From: CAVRUF01 sp963716005
GTDB taxonomy: Bacteria > Actinomycetota > Thermoleophilia > Gaiellales > Gaiellaceae
Direction of reading: 5' to 3'
Length of the DNA stretch: 64,000 bases
Assembly (NCBI GenBank): GCA_963716005.1
Contig: OY970285.1
Coordinates: forward strand, 868,001-932,000
Each line of letters opens with the position of its first letter. Positions within the stretch are counted from its first letter, which is position 1. Below the pieces are notes generated by a model. The model was not told the origin of the DNA. It saw only the letters and a program-made list of their open reading frames with translations, and did not search any database. This document shows positions 16,780-26,873 of this stretch, in pieces. Position numbers and translations under genes: made by a program.

Positions 16780-17594
16780 CGAGCTCCGCGCGCTCGTCGA
16801 GGAGCGGCTCGCCGCACTCCCGCTGGCCGACGAGCTGGGCGGGCTCGGCGAGGCGGTGCGCTACTCGCTCCTCGGGGGCGGCAAGCGGATCAGGCCCGTG
16901 CTCTGCCTCGCGACCGGGGAAGCGCTCGGCCGCGATCCCGAGGAACTGCTCCCGGCGGCCTGCGCGCTCGAGCTCGTGCACACGTTCAGTCTCGTCCACG
17001 ACGACCTTCCCGCCCTGGACGACGACGATCTGCGCCGAGGCCGCCCGAGCGCCCACGTCGCCTACGGCGAGGACGTCGCGATCCTCGCCGGCGACGCGCT
17101 GCTCGCCGAGGCGTTCCGGCTCGCGCTCTCCTACGAGACGCCCGGAGTGGCGCGTGTGCTCGTCGACGCCACGCTCGGGATGATCGGCGGCCAGTACCTC
17201 GACGTGACCGAGGACGCCGAGGATGCCGCGGCGCTCGCAAGGCTCCATTCGCTGAAGACCGGACGTCTGATCCAGGCGTCGGTCCTGGCAGCGACCGCGG
17301 TCGCGGAGAACGACAACCCCGCCTGGGCCGACCTCGGGGCCGACATCGGCCTCCTCTTTCAGATCGTCGACGACGTGCTCGACGCGACCGGCACGGCCGA
17401 GGAACTGGGGAAGACGCCGGGCAAGGACGAGGCGTCCGGCAAGGTCACGTACGTCTCGCTGCACGGGCTCGACCGCGCGCGCGAGCTCGCCGACGAGACG
17501 CGCGCGCGTGTCCTGGCGAGCCTGGACGCGCTGCCCGAGGACACGTCGGTCCTGGCGGAGCATCGTCCAGACGGTCCGGGAGCGGCGCGGCTAG
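16766..17594 (+). CDS. ispA: Polyprenyl (geranyl/farnesyl) diphosphate synthase
   Basis: About 275 residues, trans-isoprenyl diphosphate synthase fold. GGGKRIRPVLCLATGEAL binds the diphosphate. The first Asp-rich motif lies in SLVHDDLPALDDDDLRRG and the second in FQIVDDVLDATG. Chain-length class cannot be read reliably; IspA-like C15 is the likeliest. Frame breaks near 17561 (net +1); restoring GAGCGCATC for GAGCATC gives a C-terminus IVQTVRERRG ending at the annotated TAG. That TAG shares a CTAG palindrome with the stop of the opposing gene. Confidence 0.88.
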
Positions 17595-17992
17595 TACTGC
17601 TGCGGAGACTGCCCGGCGGGCGCGTACCGCTCGGGCGGCGGCTGCGGCGCGAGCAGCGAGAGCCCGAAGTTCACGAGCCAGATCACGATGGCGCCGAGGA
17701 TCGCGTCCCAGAAGAAGTCCTGGACGACGAAGTGATCGCCGAAGATCGAGCCGACGAGCCAGAGCATGAACGCGTTGATGAAGAGCAACAGCAGACCCAG
17801 CGTGAGGATTACCACGGGCAGGGTCAGCAGGATCAGGAGCGGCCGTATGAACAGGTTCACGACCCCGAAGACGAACGCGGCGAAGACGAGCCACCAGAAG
17901 CCGTCGTACTCGATTCCGTCGATGAGCCAGGCCGCGACCCAGAGCCCGAGGACGTTCACGGCCCACCAGATGAGGATCCTCAGAAACGTCAC
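17591..17992 (-). CDS. Phage-holin-4-like integral membrane protein
   Basis: 133 residues with four closely spaced hydrophobic helices (WWAVNVLGLWVAAWLI, WLVFAAFVFGVVNLFIRPLL, PVVILTLGLLLLFINAFML, AILGAIVIWLVNFGL). Motif GVVNLFIRPLLILLTLP is typical of the phage holin family 4 / YvlD group, chromosomal membrane proteins of unknown role. GTG start follows a TAGAGT -10 box (18005-18000) by 7 nt. Confidence 0.8.
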   Translation of the reverse strand: MTFLRILIWWAVNVLGLWVAAWLIDGIEYDGFWWLVFAAFVFGVVNLFIRPLLILLTLPVVILTLGLLLLFINAFMLWLVGSIFGDHFVVQDFFWDAILGAIVIWLVNFGLSLLAPQPPPERYAPAGQSPQQY

Positions 17993-18035
17993 GGGCGCGA
18001 CTCTAGCGCGTGTCTGCGCCGGTCGTTCAAGCCCG

Positions 18036-18041
18036 TAAGCT
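18036..18041 (+). promoter_or_regulatory. -10 box of tlyA (TAAGCT)
   Basis: TAAGCT ends 8 nt before the GTG of tlyA. It heads the likely tlyA-nadK-recN transcript. Confidence 0.4.
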
Positions 18042-18049
18042 TGGGAAAC

Positions 18050-18807
18050 GTGAAGAAGCGGCTGGACGTCCTCATGGTCGAGCGCGGGCTGGCCGCAAGC
18101 CGGGCCCAGGCGCAGGCGCTCGTGCTCGCGGGGCGCGTCCCCGGCCATGCGAAAGCCGGCGAGCAGGTGGACGAAAGCGCCGAGCTCGACGTCTCGGCCG
18201 GACCCCGGTTCGTCTCCCGCGGAGGCGAGAAGCTCGCCAACGCGCTCGAGGCGCTCGGGGTCGACGTGACCGGGGAGGACTGCCTCGACATCGGCGCCTC
18301 CACGGGCGGGTTCACCGACTGTCTGCTCCAGGCGGGAGCGGCGCGGGTCTGCGCGCTCGACGTCGGCTACGGGCAGATCGACCTGCGCCTGCGCGAGGAT
18401 TCCCGGGTGACCGTCATGGAGCGTACGAACATCCGCGAGGTCGCCTGCTCGGCGCTGCCCTTCACGCCGTCGTTCCTCACGTGCGACGTCTCGTTCATCG
18501 GTCTTGCCAAGGCGCTGCCGCCCGCGCTCTCGTGCGCCGCGGCGGGCTGGCGCGCGCTCGCGCTCGTGAAGCCCCAGTTCGAGGCAGGCCCTGCGGACGT
18601 TGGCAAGGGCGGCGTCGTCCGCGACGCCGAGGTGCATCGAGCGCGTGCTCCGCGAGACGGTCCATGCGCTCCCGGGACATGCGCGCGCGGTGGTCGACTC
18701 GGGCCTGCCCGGGCCCGAAGGGGAACCGCGAGTTCTTCCTCTATCTCACCGACGAGCCCGGGGAAACGGAGGTGGACGATGCCGGAATCGACGCCGCGGT
18801 CGGGTAG
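18050..18807 (+). CDS. tlyA: TlyA family 2'-O-ribose rRNA methyltransferase (frame-broken)
   Basis: TlyA proteins have an N-terminal S4 RNA-binding domain (LDVLMVERGLAASRAQAQAL) and a FtsJ-type methyltransferase: DIGASTGGFTDCLLQAGA is the SAM site, TCDVSFIGL and LVKPQFEAG the catalytic strands, with GPKGNREFFLYL near the end. They methylate 16S/23S rRNA and affect capreomycin sensitivity. Two breaks (near 18640 and 18712), both net +1; the first is cured by CATCGCGAGCG. Next to nadK and recN as in other Actinomycetota. Confidence 0.88.
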
Positions 18808-19586
18808 CAAGGTCGCGCGCGCGGCCGTCGTCACGCACGGCAAGCCGGGCACGATCGGCGACGCCGTCGACCGCCTCGAGAAGGCCGCGGCCGCGGCGGG
18901 CGTGGAGCTCGTCGAGCCGACCGAGACGCCGGATATGGCCGTGGTCCTGGGCGGCGACGGCACGATGCTCCGCGCGCTGCGCACGTTCCTCGGGACCGGC
19001 GTGCCCGTGTTCGGCGTCAACTTCGGCCGCGTCGGCTTCCTGACGAGCTCCGATGCGCCCGAGCTCGAGAGCGGCGTCGCGCGCGTCTTCGCCGGCGACT
19101 ACCTCGTCCGCGAGCTGGCGACGCTGCGCGTGGACGTCGGCGGCGAGTCGCACCCGGCGATCAACGACGTCGTGGCCACGAGCGCGAAGCTCGGCCGGAT
19201 GGTGGAGCTCGGCTGGGAGATCGGCGGGGAGGACCTCGGCGTCCAGCCGTGCGACGGGATGATCTGCTCGACGCCGGCGGGCTCGACCGCCTACAACCTC
19301 TCGAACGGCGGGCCGGTGCTCATGTGGGGCCTCGGCGCGATGACGATCACGTTCGTCGCGCCGCACGCGCTCCATGCGCGGCCGCTCGTCGTTCCGCCCG
19401 ATTTGACGCTGCGGATCACCAACCGCACGCCGGACGTGCCGGTCGCGGTGCTCGCCGACGGCCACGCGGTCGGAGTGCTCGAGCCCGAGGCCGCGCTCGA
19501 GGTGGGGATCGGCGCCGAGGCCGAGCCTCCTCGCGCTCCTTCCCGAAGCAACGTTCTTCGCGCGCTACAACGAGGTGTTCTCGTAG
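18779..19586 (+). CDS. nadK: NAD kinase
   Basis: About 269 residues. ATP-dependent NAD phosphorylation. GGDGTMLRA carries the catalytic Asp; FGVNFGRVGFLT, AINDVV and the NAD-binding STPAGSTAYNLSNGGP follow. The last ~20 residues are shifted by a net +1 near 19522; one extra CG restores the ending LLPEATFFARYNEVFS. The ATG lies 29 bases inside the end of tlyA. Confidence 0.9.
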
Positions 19587-21237
19587 CGCTCCGAAGCCTC
19601 CGCATCGAGAACCTCGTCCTCATCCGCGAGGCGGAGCTCGACCGTCGTGCCCGGCCTGAACGCGGTCACCGGCGAGACCGGCGCGGGGAAGACGATCCTC
19701 GCGCAGGCGTTCGGGCTCCTGCTCGGCGCCCGCGGCGACGCCGGCTACCTCGGGCCCGGGCGCCGACGAGGCGTACGTCGAGGCCGAGCTCGATCTGCCG
19801 GACGGGATCCTCGACGACCCCGATCTCGAGGCGATCGCCGAGCTGAAGCCCGAGGGGGAGACGACGCTCGTCGCGGCCCGCCGGGTCTTCGCCGACGGGC
19901 GCACGCGCGCCTACGCCTGGGGCCGCAGCGTTCCGCGAGAGGAGCTCGCGACACTCGTCGAGCGGCTGATCGCCATGTCGGGCCAGTTCGAGCAGCGCCG
20001 CCTGGCCCGGCCCTCGTACCAGCTCGACGTCCTCGACTCGTTCGCAGGCGAGGAGCAGCTGCGCCGCCGCGCCGAGCATGGCCGCGCGTGGAAGGAACTC
20101 ACCGCGGCCCGCCGCCGCCGCGACGAACTGGCCGAGGCCGCGGCCGACCGCGAGGCGCACCTCGCGGAGCTCGCCGAGCTGGTCGAGCGCACGTCCGGCT
20201 TCGCTCCCGGCGACGAGGAGCGCCTGAAGGCCGAGCGCGAGCGGCTGCGCCACGTCACCGATCTCGCCTCGGCCGCGTCCGAGGCCGCCGAGCTGCTCGT
20301 CCCCGAGGGCGACGACGCGGGTGCGTCGGAGCAGGCTGCGCAGGCCGACGCCGCGCTCGAAGCAGTTGCAGGCATCGCGCCGGAGCTCGACGCGGTCGCG
20401 CTGGAGATCCGCCAGGCCGAGGTCGCACTGAGCGAGTCGGCCTCGACGCTGCGCGGCTTCCTCGCGTCACTCGAGGCCGAGCCCGACCGGGTAGACCAGA
20501 TCGAGTCCGAGCTGGATCGAATCGCCGAGGGCAAGCGCCGCTTCGGCGCCGCGACCTACGAGGAGCTTCTCGAGCGCGCCGCCGCGGCCCAGGCGGAGCA
20601 TCGACGCCGCTGAGGCCGGACTCGACCCGCTCGCCGAGGCCGAACGCGCCCTCGCAGAGGCCGAGGCCTGCGCGACCGAGCTCGCGACCGCGCTGAGCGA
20701 GACCGCGCCGCGCGCAGCGTCGAGCCGTTCTCCGCACAGGTCGAAGCCGTGCTCGGCGGACTCGCCATGGGCGGCGGCCACTTCCGCGCCGAGCTGCGCG
20801 AGCGCGCGCCCGGGCCGAGCGGGAAGGACGAGGTCGCGTTCCTCATCCGCCCGAACGAAGGCATGGAGCTGGCGCCGGTCGCCGACACGGCGTCCGGAGG
20901 AGAGCTGTCACGCGTAGCCCTCGCGCTGCGCGTGGTCGCCCAGGCCGGTGCCGGCGAGCCGACGGTCGTCTTCGACGAGATCGACGCCGGGATCGGCGGC
21001 GAGACGGCCCATGCGGTCGCCGACGCGCTGCGAACGCTGGCCGACCGCGCGCAGGTGATCACGATCACGCACCTCCCGCAGATCGCGAACGTGGCCGAGG
21101 CGCACTTCCGCGTGGAGAAGATCCCGGGCGACCCGACGCACACGAAGATCGAGCGCCTCGACGACGCGCAGCGCCGCGACGAGCTCGAGCGCATGCTCGG
21201 CGGCGCCGACTTCCTCGCCGCCCTCGGACGCAAGTGA
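19583..21237 (+). CDS. recN: DNA repair protein RecN (frame-broken)
   Basis: SMC-like ATPase acting early in double-strand break repair. N-terminal LRSLRIENLVLIREAEL precedes Walker A TGETGAGKT; a long Glu/Ala/Arg-rich coiled coil occupies about 20000-20730. The C-terminal ABC signature is TASGGELSRVALALR, with Walker B TVVFDEIDAGIGG and ITITHLPQIA. Four breaks near 19634, 19757, 20600 and 20706: three net +1, the last net -1. No ATG/GTG fits the N-terminus exactly, so the start is approximate. The stop overlaps the next start (GTGA). Confidence 0.88.
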
Positions 21238-21656
21238 GCACGGCGACCCGCGAGCTGGACGCGCCCGTGCGCGACGTCTGGGCGTTCCTCGCCGAGCCGT
21301 TCCACCTGCCCGATTGGTGGCCCGGCTACTCCGGCGTGCAGCCGGACCGCCGCGGCCTCGCGAGCGGCGCGCGCTGGCAGGTGCGAAGGTCAAGCCGCCC
21401 CGGGCTCCTCCGCAAGCCGGGCGGGGAAGGGCTGATCGTCATCCGCGCCGTCGACCCGCCGTTCTCGCTCGCCTGGCACGACGTCCAGCAGAAGCTCGAC
21501 GTCACGGTCACTCTCGAGACGGCCGGCGAGCGGACGCTGGCGACCGTCCGCGTCGGCGCGCCGTGGTGGCGACTCCTGCCCGAGGGCGGGCGCTCGCTCC
21601 CGAAAAAGTCGCTCGAGCGGCTCGCGAATCTGATCCAGACGAGCGGCTCGCTCTGA
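21234..21656 (+). CDS. SRPBCC (START/polyketide cyclase-like) protein
   Basis: 140 residues. N-terminal TRELDAPVRDVWAFLAEPFHLPDWWPG is the typical opening of the helix-grip fold, followed by alternating beta strands and a long C-terminal helix (SLPKKSLERLANLIQ). These proteins bind hydrophobic ligands in a deep pocket; the ligand cannot be read from sequence. Coupled to recN by a GTGA overlap. Confidence 0.75.
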   Translation: MSTATRELDAPVRDVWAFLAEPFHLPDWWPGYSGVQPDRRGLASGARWQVRRSSRPGLLRKPGGEGLIVIRAVDPPFSLAWHDVQQKLDVTVTLETAGERTLATVRVGAPWWRLLPEGGRSLPKKSLERLANLIQTSGSL

Positions 21657-21723
21657 TTTCTCCCGGCCGTCGCCCGGTGCTGCTACGGTTGAACCCCGTG
21701 ATCCGAGGCACGGGATTTCCGAG

Positions 21724-23367
21724 ATGAGCCGCCGCGCGACGAAGTACGTCTTCGTCACCGGGGGCGTCGTCTCGTCCCTCGGAAAGGGCATCACCGCCGC
21801 CTCGCTGGGCCGTCTTCTGAAGGCCCGCGGGCTCCGTGTCCAGGTGCAGAAGTTCGATCCGTACCTGAACGTGGACCCCGGCACGATGAGCCCGTTCCAG
21901 CACGGCGAGGTGTTCGTCACCGAGGACGGCGCCGAGACCGATCTCGACATCGGCCACTACGAGCGCTTCGTCGACGAGAACCTCACGAAGAACGCGAACC
22001 ACACCTCCGGGTCGATCTGGTACGCGGTCGTCCGCAAGGAACGCAAGGGCGAGTACCTCGGCTCGACGGTGCAGGTCATCCCGCACGTCACGAACGAGAT
22101 CAAGGACCGCATCCGGCGCGTGGCCTCGGCTTCCGACGCCGATGTCGTGATCTCGGAGATCGGCGGCACGGTGGGCGACATCGAGTCGCTTCCGTTCCTC
22201 GAGGCGATCCGCCAGTTCCGGCGTGAAGCGGGTGCGGAGAACGTCCTCTACCTCCATGTCACGTACGTCCCGTTCATCGAGACCGCCGGCGAGCTGAAGA
22301 CGAAGCCGACGCAGCACTCGGTCAACGAGCTGCGCCGCATCGGTATCCATCCCGACGTCGTCGTGTGCCGCTCGGTCGAGCCGCTCTCCTGGGACATCCG
22401 GGAGAAGATCGCGCTCTTCGCCGACGTCGACTCGCGCGCCGTGGTCGTGAACGAGGACGTGAGCGACGTCTACCTCGTTCCCCAGCGGCTGCGCGAGGAA
22501 GGCCTCGACACCCTGGTCTGCGACAAGCTCGGCCTGCCCGACGCCGAGGCCGACCTTGGCGAATGGGACGCCCTCGTCGAGCGGATCGGCGAGCGCGAGG
22601 GCGAGATCGAGATCGCGCTCGTCGGCAAGTACGTGAAGCTCGCCGATGCGTACCTCTCCGTCCACGAATCGCTGAAGCACGCGGGTATCCACCACGGCGT
22701 GAACGTGCGCGTCCGCTGGGTCGACGCCGAAGGGATGAGCGTCGAGGAAGCGGCCGCCGAGCTGGAGCGCTCGCACGGCGTGCTCGTCCCCGGCGGGTTC
22801 GGCTCGCGCGGCTGGGAGGGCAAGATCGTCGCCTGCCAGGTCGCGCGTGAGCGCGGCATCCCGTACCTCGGCATCTGCCTCGGCATGCACGTCGCAGTCT
22901 CGGAGTTCGCGCGGAACGTCGCCGGGATGCACGGCGCCAACTCGACCGAGATGGATCCCGAGACGCCGTTCCCGGTCATCGACCTGCTCCCCGAGCAGAA
23001 GGAGATCGAGGATCTCGGCGGCACGATGCGCCTCGGCGCGCAGCCCGTCGACGTGGTCGAGGGCTCACGCGTGCACGCGGCGTACGGCGAGGCCGTGATC
23101 TACGAGCGCCACCGCCACCGCTACGAGGTGAACAACCACTACCGCCAGCAGATCGCCGACGCCGGCCTCGTCATCTCGGGGACGTACCAGGAGGGACGCC
23201 TCGTCGAGATCGTCGAGCTGCCCGACCACCCGTGGTTCGTGGCCAGCCAGTTCCACCCGGAGTTCAAGTCGCGGCCCACACGGCCCGCGCCGCTCTTCCG
23301 CGACTTCGTGGGTGCCGCCGCCGAGCGCGCGCGCACGCACGTCGGCGCGGTCGAGACGACCGCCTAG
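21724..23367 (+). CDS. pyrG: CTP synthase
   Basis: 547 residues. The amidoligase domain starts canonically (KYVFVTGGVVSSLGKGI), with GTVGDIES and LKTKPTQHSV. The class I glutamine amidotransferase domain has oxyanion loop VPGGFGSRGWEGK, nucleophile Cys in GICLGMH, and the catalytic His-Glu in SQFHPEFKSRP. Makes CTP from UTP, ATP and glutamine. A TACGGT hexamer (21684-21689) ~35 nt upstream could be its -10, leaving a short leader. Stop shares a CTAG palindrome with the opposing gene. Intact. Confidence 0.97.
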   Translation: MSRRATKYVFVTGGVVSSLGKGITAASLGRLLKARGLRVQVQKFDPYLNVDPGTMSPFQHGEVFVTEDGAETDLDIGHYERFVDENLTKNANHTSGSIWYAVVRKERKGEYLGSTVQVIPHVTNEIKDRIRRVASASDADVVISEIGGTVGDIESLPFLEAIRQFRREAGAENVLYLHVTYVPFIETAGELKTKPTQHSVNELRRIGIHPDVVVCRSVEPLSWDIREKIALFADVDSRAVVVNEDVSDVYLVPQRLREEGLDTLVCDKLGLPDAEADLGEWDALVERIGEREGEIEIALVGKYVKLADAYLSVHESLKHAGIHHGVNVRVRWVDAEGMSVEEAAAELERSHGVLVPGGFGSRGWEGKIVACQVARERGIPYLGICLGMHVAVSEFARNVAGMHGANSTEMDPETPFPVIDLLPEQKEIEDLGGTMRLGAQPVDVVEGSRVHAAYGEAVIYERHRHRYEVNNHYRQQIADAGLVISGTYQEGRLVEIVELPDHPWFVASQFHPEFKSRPTRPAPLFRDFVGAAAERARTHVGAVETTA

Positions 23368-23840
23368 CTCCGCTCGAAGCGCAGCTCGACCGAGGGACCA
23401 GTGAGGACGAGCCGTTCGCCGTCCAGTTCGAACGCGCTTGCGCCGTCGAGGGCGGCGTAGTACGCGGTCTCCGCTTTCGCGGCCGACGCCGGCCGGCAGA
23501 GCATCAGGGTGGTCGCGAACCCCTCGCCGTTCGTGCTCTCGACCTTGCCGTCGTCGAGCGTCAGCTCTCCGTACTCGTTGCAGGGCGCCTGACCGCCGGC
23601 CTTGCCCTGAGGATCGACCACGAAGGTGATGGGGTCGTCCTCGACGATCTCGATCTCGCCCTCGGGCCCCGAGCCGGATACGAGCACCCAGGCGCCTTCG
23701 ACGTCGGAGCTCGTCGTCTCGATGGCGGGACTCTGTGTAACGGAATCTGCGCCGAGGCTTGAATAGGTACAGGCCGTCGCCGAGGAGAACATCGCACCCG
23801 CAACAAGCAGCCACGGCAGTCGAACGGCAGCCAGCCTCAT
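23364..23840 (-). CDS. META-domain (HslJ-like) lipoprotein
   Basis: 158 residues. Residues ~1-23 are a signal peptide ending in a lipobox-like SATAC. The rest fits one META domain: EGAWVLVSGSG, APCNEYGEL, the TTLMLCRPASAAKAETAYYAAL helix region and a final ERLVLTGPSVELRFER strand. HslJ-type domains are linked to envelope stress or novobiocin tolerance; function here unknown. A TAGATT box lies 5 nt upstream of the ATG. Confidence 0.7.
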   Translation of the reverse strand: MRLAAVRLPWLLVAGAMFSSATACTYSSLGADSVTQSPAIETTSSDVEGAWVLVSGSGPEGEIEIVEDDPITFVVDPQGKAGGQAPCNEYGELTLDDGKVESTNGEGFATTLMLCRPASAAKAETAYYAALDGASAFELDGERLVLTGPSVELRFERS

Positions 23841-23884
23841 CCCACAATCTACGCCGCACGCGGGGCCGGTGGTCACGGCGCCCA

Positions 23885-23890
23885 TACAAT
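23885..23890 (+). promoter_or_regulatory. -10 box of the M20 peptidase gene (TACAAT)
   Basis: Near-consensus TACAAT ending 8 nt before the GTG. It decides for the GTG at 23899 over an in-frame upstream codon. Confidence 0.5.
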
Positions 23891-23898
23891 CGCGCGTC

Positions 23899-25005
23899 GT
23901 GTCCGTCGTTCTCGACCTCTTCTGCGAACTCGCCGCGATCCCGAGCCCGCCTGGTGAGGAGCGCGCCGTCGCCGACCGTGTCCTCGGCGAACTGCGTGAT
24001 CTCGGGCTCGACGCGAGTGAGGACGACGCGGGAGCGAGGATCGGCGGGGACACGGGAAACATCGTCGCCCGGCTCGACCCGACAGCCGCGGGAACGTCGA
24101 TCTTCCTCTGCGCGCACCTCGACACGGTGCCGCCGACCGACGCGATCGAACCGGTCGTCGAAGAAGGCGTCGTACGGAACGGCCGCGACACGATCCTCGG
24201 CGGCGACGACAAGTCCGCGGTCGCGACGATGCTCGTCGCGACGCAGCGGATCCTGAACGAGGGCATTCCGCACGCCGGGATCGAGCTCGTCTTCACGCCC
24301 AAGGAGGAGACCGGGCTCGAGGGCGCCTACCAGCTCGACCTCGACACGATCGCTTCGCCGGTCGGCTACTGCTACGACCACGCCGGGCCGCTCGGCGAGA
24401 TCGTCGGCGCGGCGCCGTACTCCACCTCGGTCGACGCCGTCTTTCGCGGCCGTGCTGCCCACGCAGGCATGAGCCCGGAGGACGGGCGCTCCGCGATCGC
24501 CGCGGCTGCGCGCGCTATCGCCGACCTCCGCCTGGGCCGGCTCGACGGCGAGACGACCGCGAACGTTGGGATGATCAGCGGCGGGACGGCCCGCAACATC
24601 GTCCCGGAGTTCTGCTCGGTCGTCGCCGAGGCGCGCTCACACGAGGCGCAGACGCTGGCCGCGCTCGTCCAGGAGATGGTCGACTCGCTCACGTTCGCGG
24701 CCTCGGTCGAGGAGTGCGAGGTCGACATCACGCTCGAGGACAAGTACTCGGGCTACCGGCTGCGGACGGAGGACGAGGTCGTGCGGCTGGCGTCCGAGGC
24801 GTTCACGGCGTGCGGGTTCACGCCGTCGCTGATCGCGGCCGGCGGCGGGGCGGACGCGAACGTCTTCAACGCGAAGGGCCGCCCGTGCGCGAACCTCGCG
24901 AACGGGATGAGCCGCATCCACAGTCCGGACGAGTTCATCGCGGTCGCCGATCTCGAGGCGATGGTCGACGTCACGCTCGCGCTCGTCGACGCCGCTCGTG
25001 CCTGA
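23899..25005 (+). CDS. M20 family metallopeptidase (PepT-like)
   Basis: 368 residues. Di-zinc peptidase: CAHLDTVPPTD gives the first His and the catalytic Asp, GGDDKSAVA the bridging Asp, FTPKEETGLEGA the general base Glu and next ligand. The lid domain has GRAAHAGMSPEDGRSAI, and a final His lies in NGMSRIHSPDEFI. Tripeptide aminopeptidase-like, probably cytoplasmic as no signal peptide is seen. Followed by a NUDIX gene with an 8-base overlap. Confidence 0.85.
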   Translation: MSVVLDLFCELAAIPSPPGEERAVADRVLGELRDLGLDASEDDAGARIGGDTGNIVARLDPTAAGTSIFLCAHLDTVPPTDAIEPVVEEGVVRNGRDTILGGDDKSAVATMLVATQRILNEGIPHAGIELVFTPKEETGLEGAYQLDLDTIASPVGYCYDHAGPLGEIVGAAPYSTSVDAVFRGRAAHAGMSPEDGRSAIAAAARAIADLRLGRLDGETTANVGMISGGTARNIVPEFCSVVAEARSHEAQTLAALVQEMVDSLTFAASVEECEVDITLEDKYSGYRLRTEDEVVRLASEAFTACGFTPSLIAAGGGADANVFNAKGRPCANLANGMSRIHSPDEFIAVADLEAMVDVTLALVDAARA

Positions 25006-25507
25006 GCCGGACTCCCGCGAGGTCGTCTACGAGGGACAGGTCCTCGGCGTCAGCGTCGAGCACTGGGGCGACGCGCGGCGCGAGATCGTCGACCGGCGAC
25101 GCGGCGGTTGCGATCCTCGCGACCGATACCGCGGGAAGCGTCGTGCTCGTTCGCCAGTTCCGCGAGGCCGTGCAGAAGGCGCTCGTCGAGATCCCCGCCG
25201 GGGTGATCGACGGCGACGAGGAGCCCCTCGAGACGGCGAAGCGCGAGCTGCGGGAGGAGACGGGCTACCGCGGCGGCTCGTGGGAGCGCGGGCCCGGTTG
25301 TACTGGGCGACGCCCGGCTACAGCCGCGAGCAGGTGTACGTCTTCGTGGCCCGCGACGTCGAGCCGGGCGAGGCGGCGAACGATCCGGACGAGCCGGTCG
25401 AGGTCGAGCTCTGGACGCCGGCCGAGGTCGAGGCGCGGATCGGCGAGATCGAGGACTCGAAGACGCTCATCGGGCTCCTGCTCCACCTGCGCAATACGAC
25501 AGCGTAG
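24998..25507 (+). CDS. NUDIX hydrolase, ADP-ribose pyrophosphatase-like (frame-broken)
   Basis: About 170 residues. N-terminal strand REVVYEGQVLGVSVEHWG is typical of ADP-ribose/nucleoside-diphosphate-sugar hydrolases. The Nudix box GVIDGDEEPLETAKRELREETG matches GX5EX7REUXEEXG. The downstream TPGYSREQVYVFVA strand is also conserved. Two breaks near 25097 (net +1, cured by GACCGCGGCGAC) and 25298 (net -1). Confidence 0.8.
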   Translation: MPEPDSREVVYEGQVLGVSVEHWGDARREIVDRRRGGCDPRDRYRGKRRARSPVPRGRAEGARRDPRRGDRRRRGAPRDGEARAAGGDGLPRRLVGARARLYWATPGYSREQVYVFVARDVEPGEAANDPDEPVEVELWTPAEVEARIGEIEDSKTLIGLLLHLRNTTA

Positions 25508-25580
25508 AGCCGCGAAACTGCGCAATGCGTCACCGATCCAGGCGCGCGAATGCGTTCTACCGCGATATCGTTCGCGCGCC

Positions 25581-26697
25581 ATGCGAGTCGGCGTCGCCAA
25601 GGAGATCAAGCAGGACGAATACCGCGTCGCCCTGACGCCCGCGGGCGCGCGCGAGCTCGCGCTGCGCGGCCACGACGTCATGGTCGAGACGACCGCCGGC
25701 GTCGGCAGCTCCTTCGCGGACGAGGACTACGAAGCCGTCGGCGCGCGCATGGTCTCGGTCGACGAAGCCTGGGAGACGGCGGACATGCTCCTCAAGGTCA
25801 AGGAGCCGATCGAGCCCGAGTACCGCCGGCTGCGCGAAGGCCTCGTCCTCTTCACCTACCTCCACCTCGCCGCGGACGAGCCGCTCACCCGCGCCCTCCT
25901 CGAGAGCGGCGCGACCGGCATCGCCTACGAGACGGTCGAGACCGAGGACCGGGCCCTGCCGCTGCTCGCGCCGATGAGCGAGGTCGCCGGACGCCTCTCG
26001 GCCCAGGCCGGCGCGCATTTCCTGGAGAAGCCGGTGGGCGGTCGCGGGCTCCTGCTCGGCGGCGTCGCCGGCGTCGCGCCCGCCAAGGTCACGGTGATCG
26101 GCGGCGGCATGGTCGGCTACAACGCGGCCGTCATCGCCATGGGACTCGGTGCGCACGTGCGGATCCTCGACCGCTCCGTGAACCGCCTGCGCTACCTGGA
26201 CGAGATCCTCTCGGGCCGCGTCGAGCTGGTCATGTCGAGCGCCCTCGAGGTCGAGCGCTCGGTGCTCGAGTCGGATCTCGTGATCGGCGCCGTGCTCATT
26301 CCCGGTGCGCTCGCGCCGAAGCTCGTGACCGCCGAGATGATCAAGGGCATGAAGCAGGGCTCGGTCGTCTGCGACGTCGCGATCGACCAGGGCGGCTGCT
26401 TCGAGACCTCGCACGCGACGACGCACTCCGATCCGGTCTACGTCGTGGACGGCGTGACGCACTACTGCGTCGCGAACATGCCCGGCGCCGTGCCCGATCA
26501 CGTCGACGATGGCGCTCACGAACGTGACGCTTCCCTACGTGGAGGCGATCGCGACCAGGGGCGTCGCCGAGGCGATCGGCAGCGACCCGGCGCTGGCCAA
26601 GGGCGTGAACACGCTGGGCGGCAAGCTCACCTACGCAGCGGTCGGCGAGGCGCACGGGATCGACTCCGTGCCGCTCGGCGCGCTCGTTCCGGCCTAG
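25581..26697 (+). CDS. ald: Alanine dehydrogenase
   Basis: About 372 residues; NAD-dependent interconversion of alanine with pyruvate and ammonia. MRVGVAKEIKQDEYRVALTP opens the family. The substrate Lys region LLKVKEPIEPE, YLHLAADEPLT, GGRGLLLGGVAG and the Rossmann loop VIGGGMVGYNAAVIAMGLGA are present, ending in TSTMALTNVTLPYV. One net +1 break near 26497. TATCGT (25566-25571), 9 nt before the ATG, is a plausible -10. Confidence 0.92.
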
Positions 26698-26850
26698 CTA
26701 GGCCTCGATCTCGGGCTCGGCAGGCGGGTGCTTCGGCTTCTTGTCGGTCGGGCTGATCCGGATCACGGCGTACGTCACGGCGGCCGCGATTGCGACCACG
26801 ACGACGATCCACACGATGATCCCGAAGATGCCGAGGATGAGGTCCGTCAT
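26698..26850 (-). CDS. Small membrane protein, 50 residues
   Basis: Reads as a single-pass protein: residues ~4-32 are continuously hydrophobic (LILGIFGIIVWIVVVVAIAA), then a charged tail SPTDKKPKHPPAEPEIEA. Codon third positions are GC as in neighbouring genes. It shares a symmetric promoter with deoB on the other strand and ends tail-to-tail with ald, which supports it as real. Function unknown. Confidence 0.6.
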   Translation of the reverse strand: MTDLILGIFGIIVWIVVVVAIAAAVTYAVIRISPTDKKPKHPPAEPEIEA

Positions 26851-26858
26851 GCCGTCAC

Positions 26859-26865
26859 TAGAATA
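26859..26865. promoter_or_regulatory. Symmetric bidirectional -10 (TAGAATA)
   Basis: TAGAAT on the plus strand lies 9 nt before deoB. The overlapping TATTCT on the minus strand lies 9 nt before the 50-residue membrane protein. One 7-mer thus serves both directions. Confidence 0.45.
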
Positions 26866-26873
26866 GCCGCACC

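Noticed and set aside
17591..17992. The holin-family gene as evidence of a prophage
   Set aside because: Members of this family are common chromosomal membrane proteins and no other phage gene is present.
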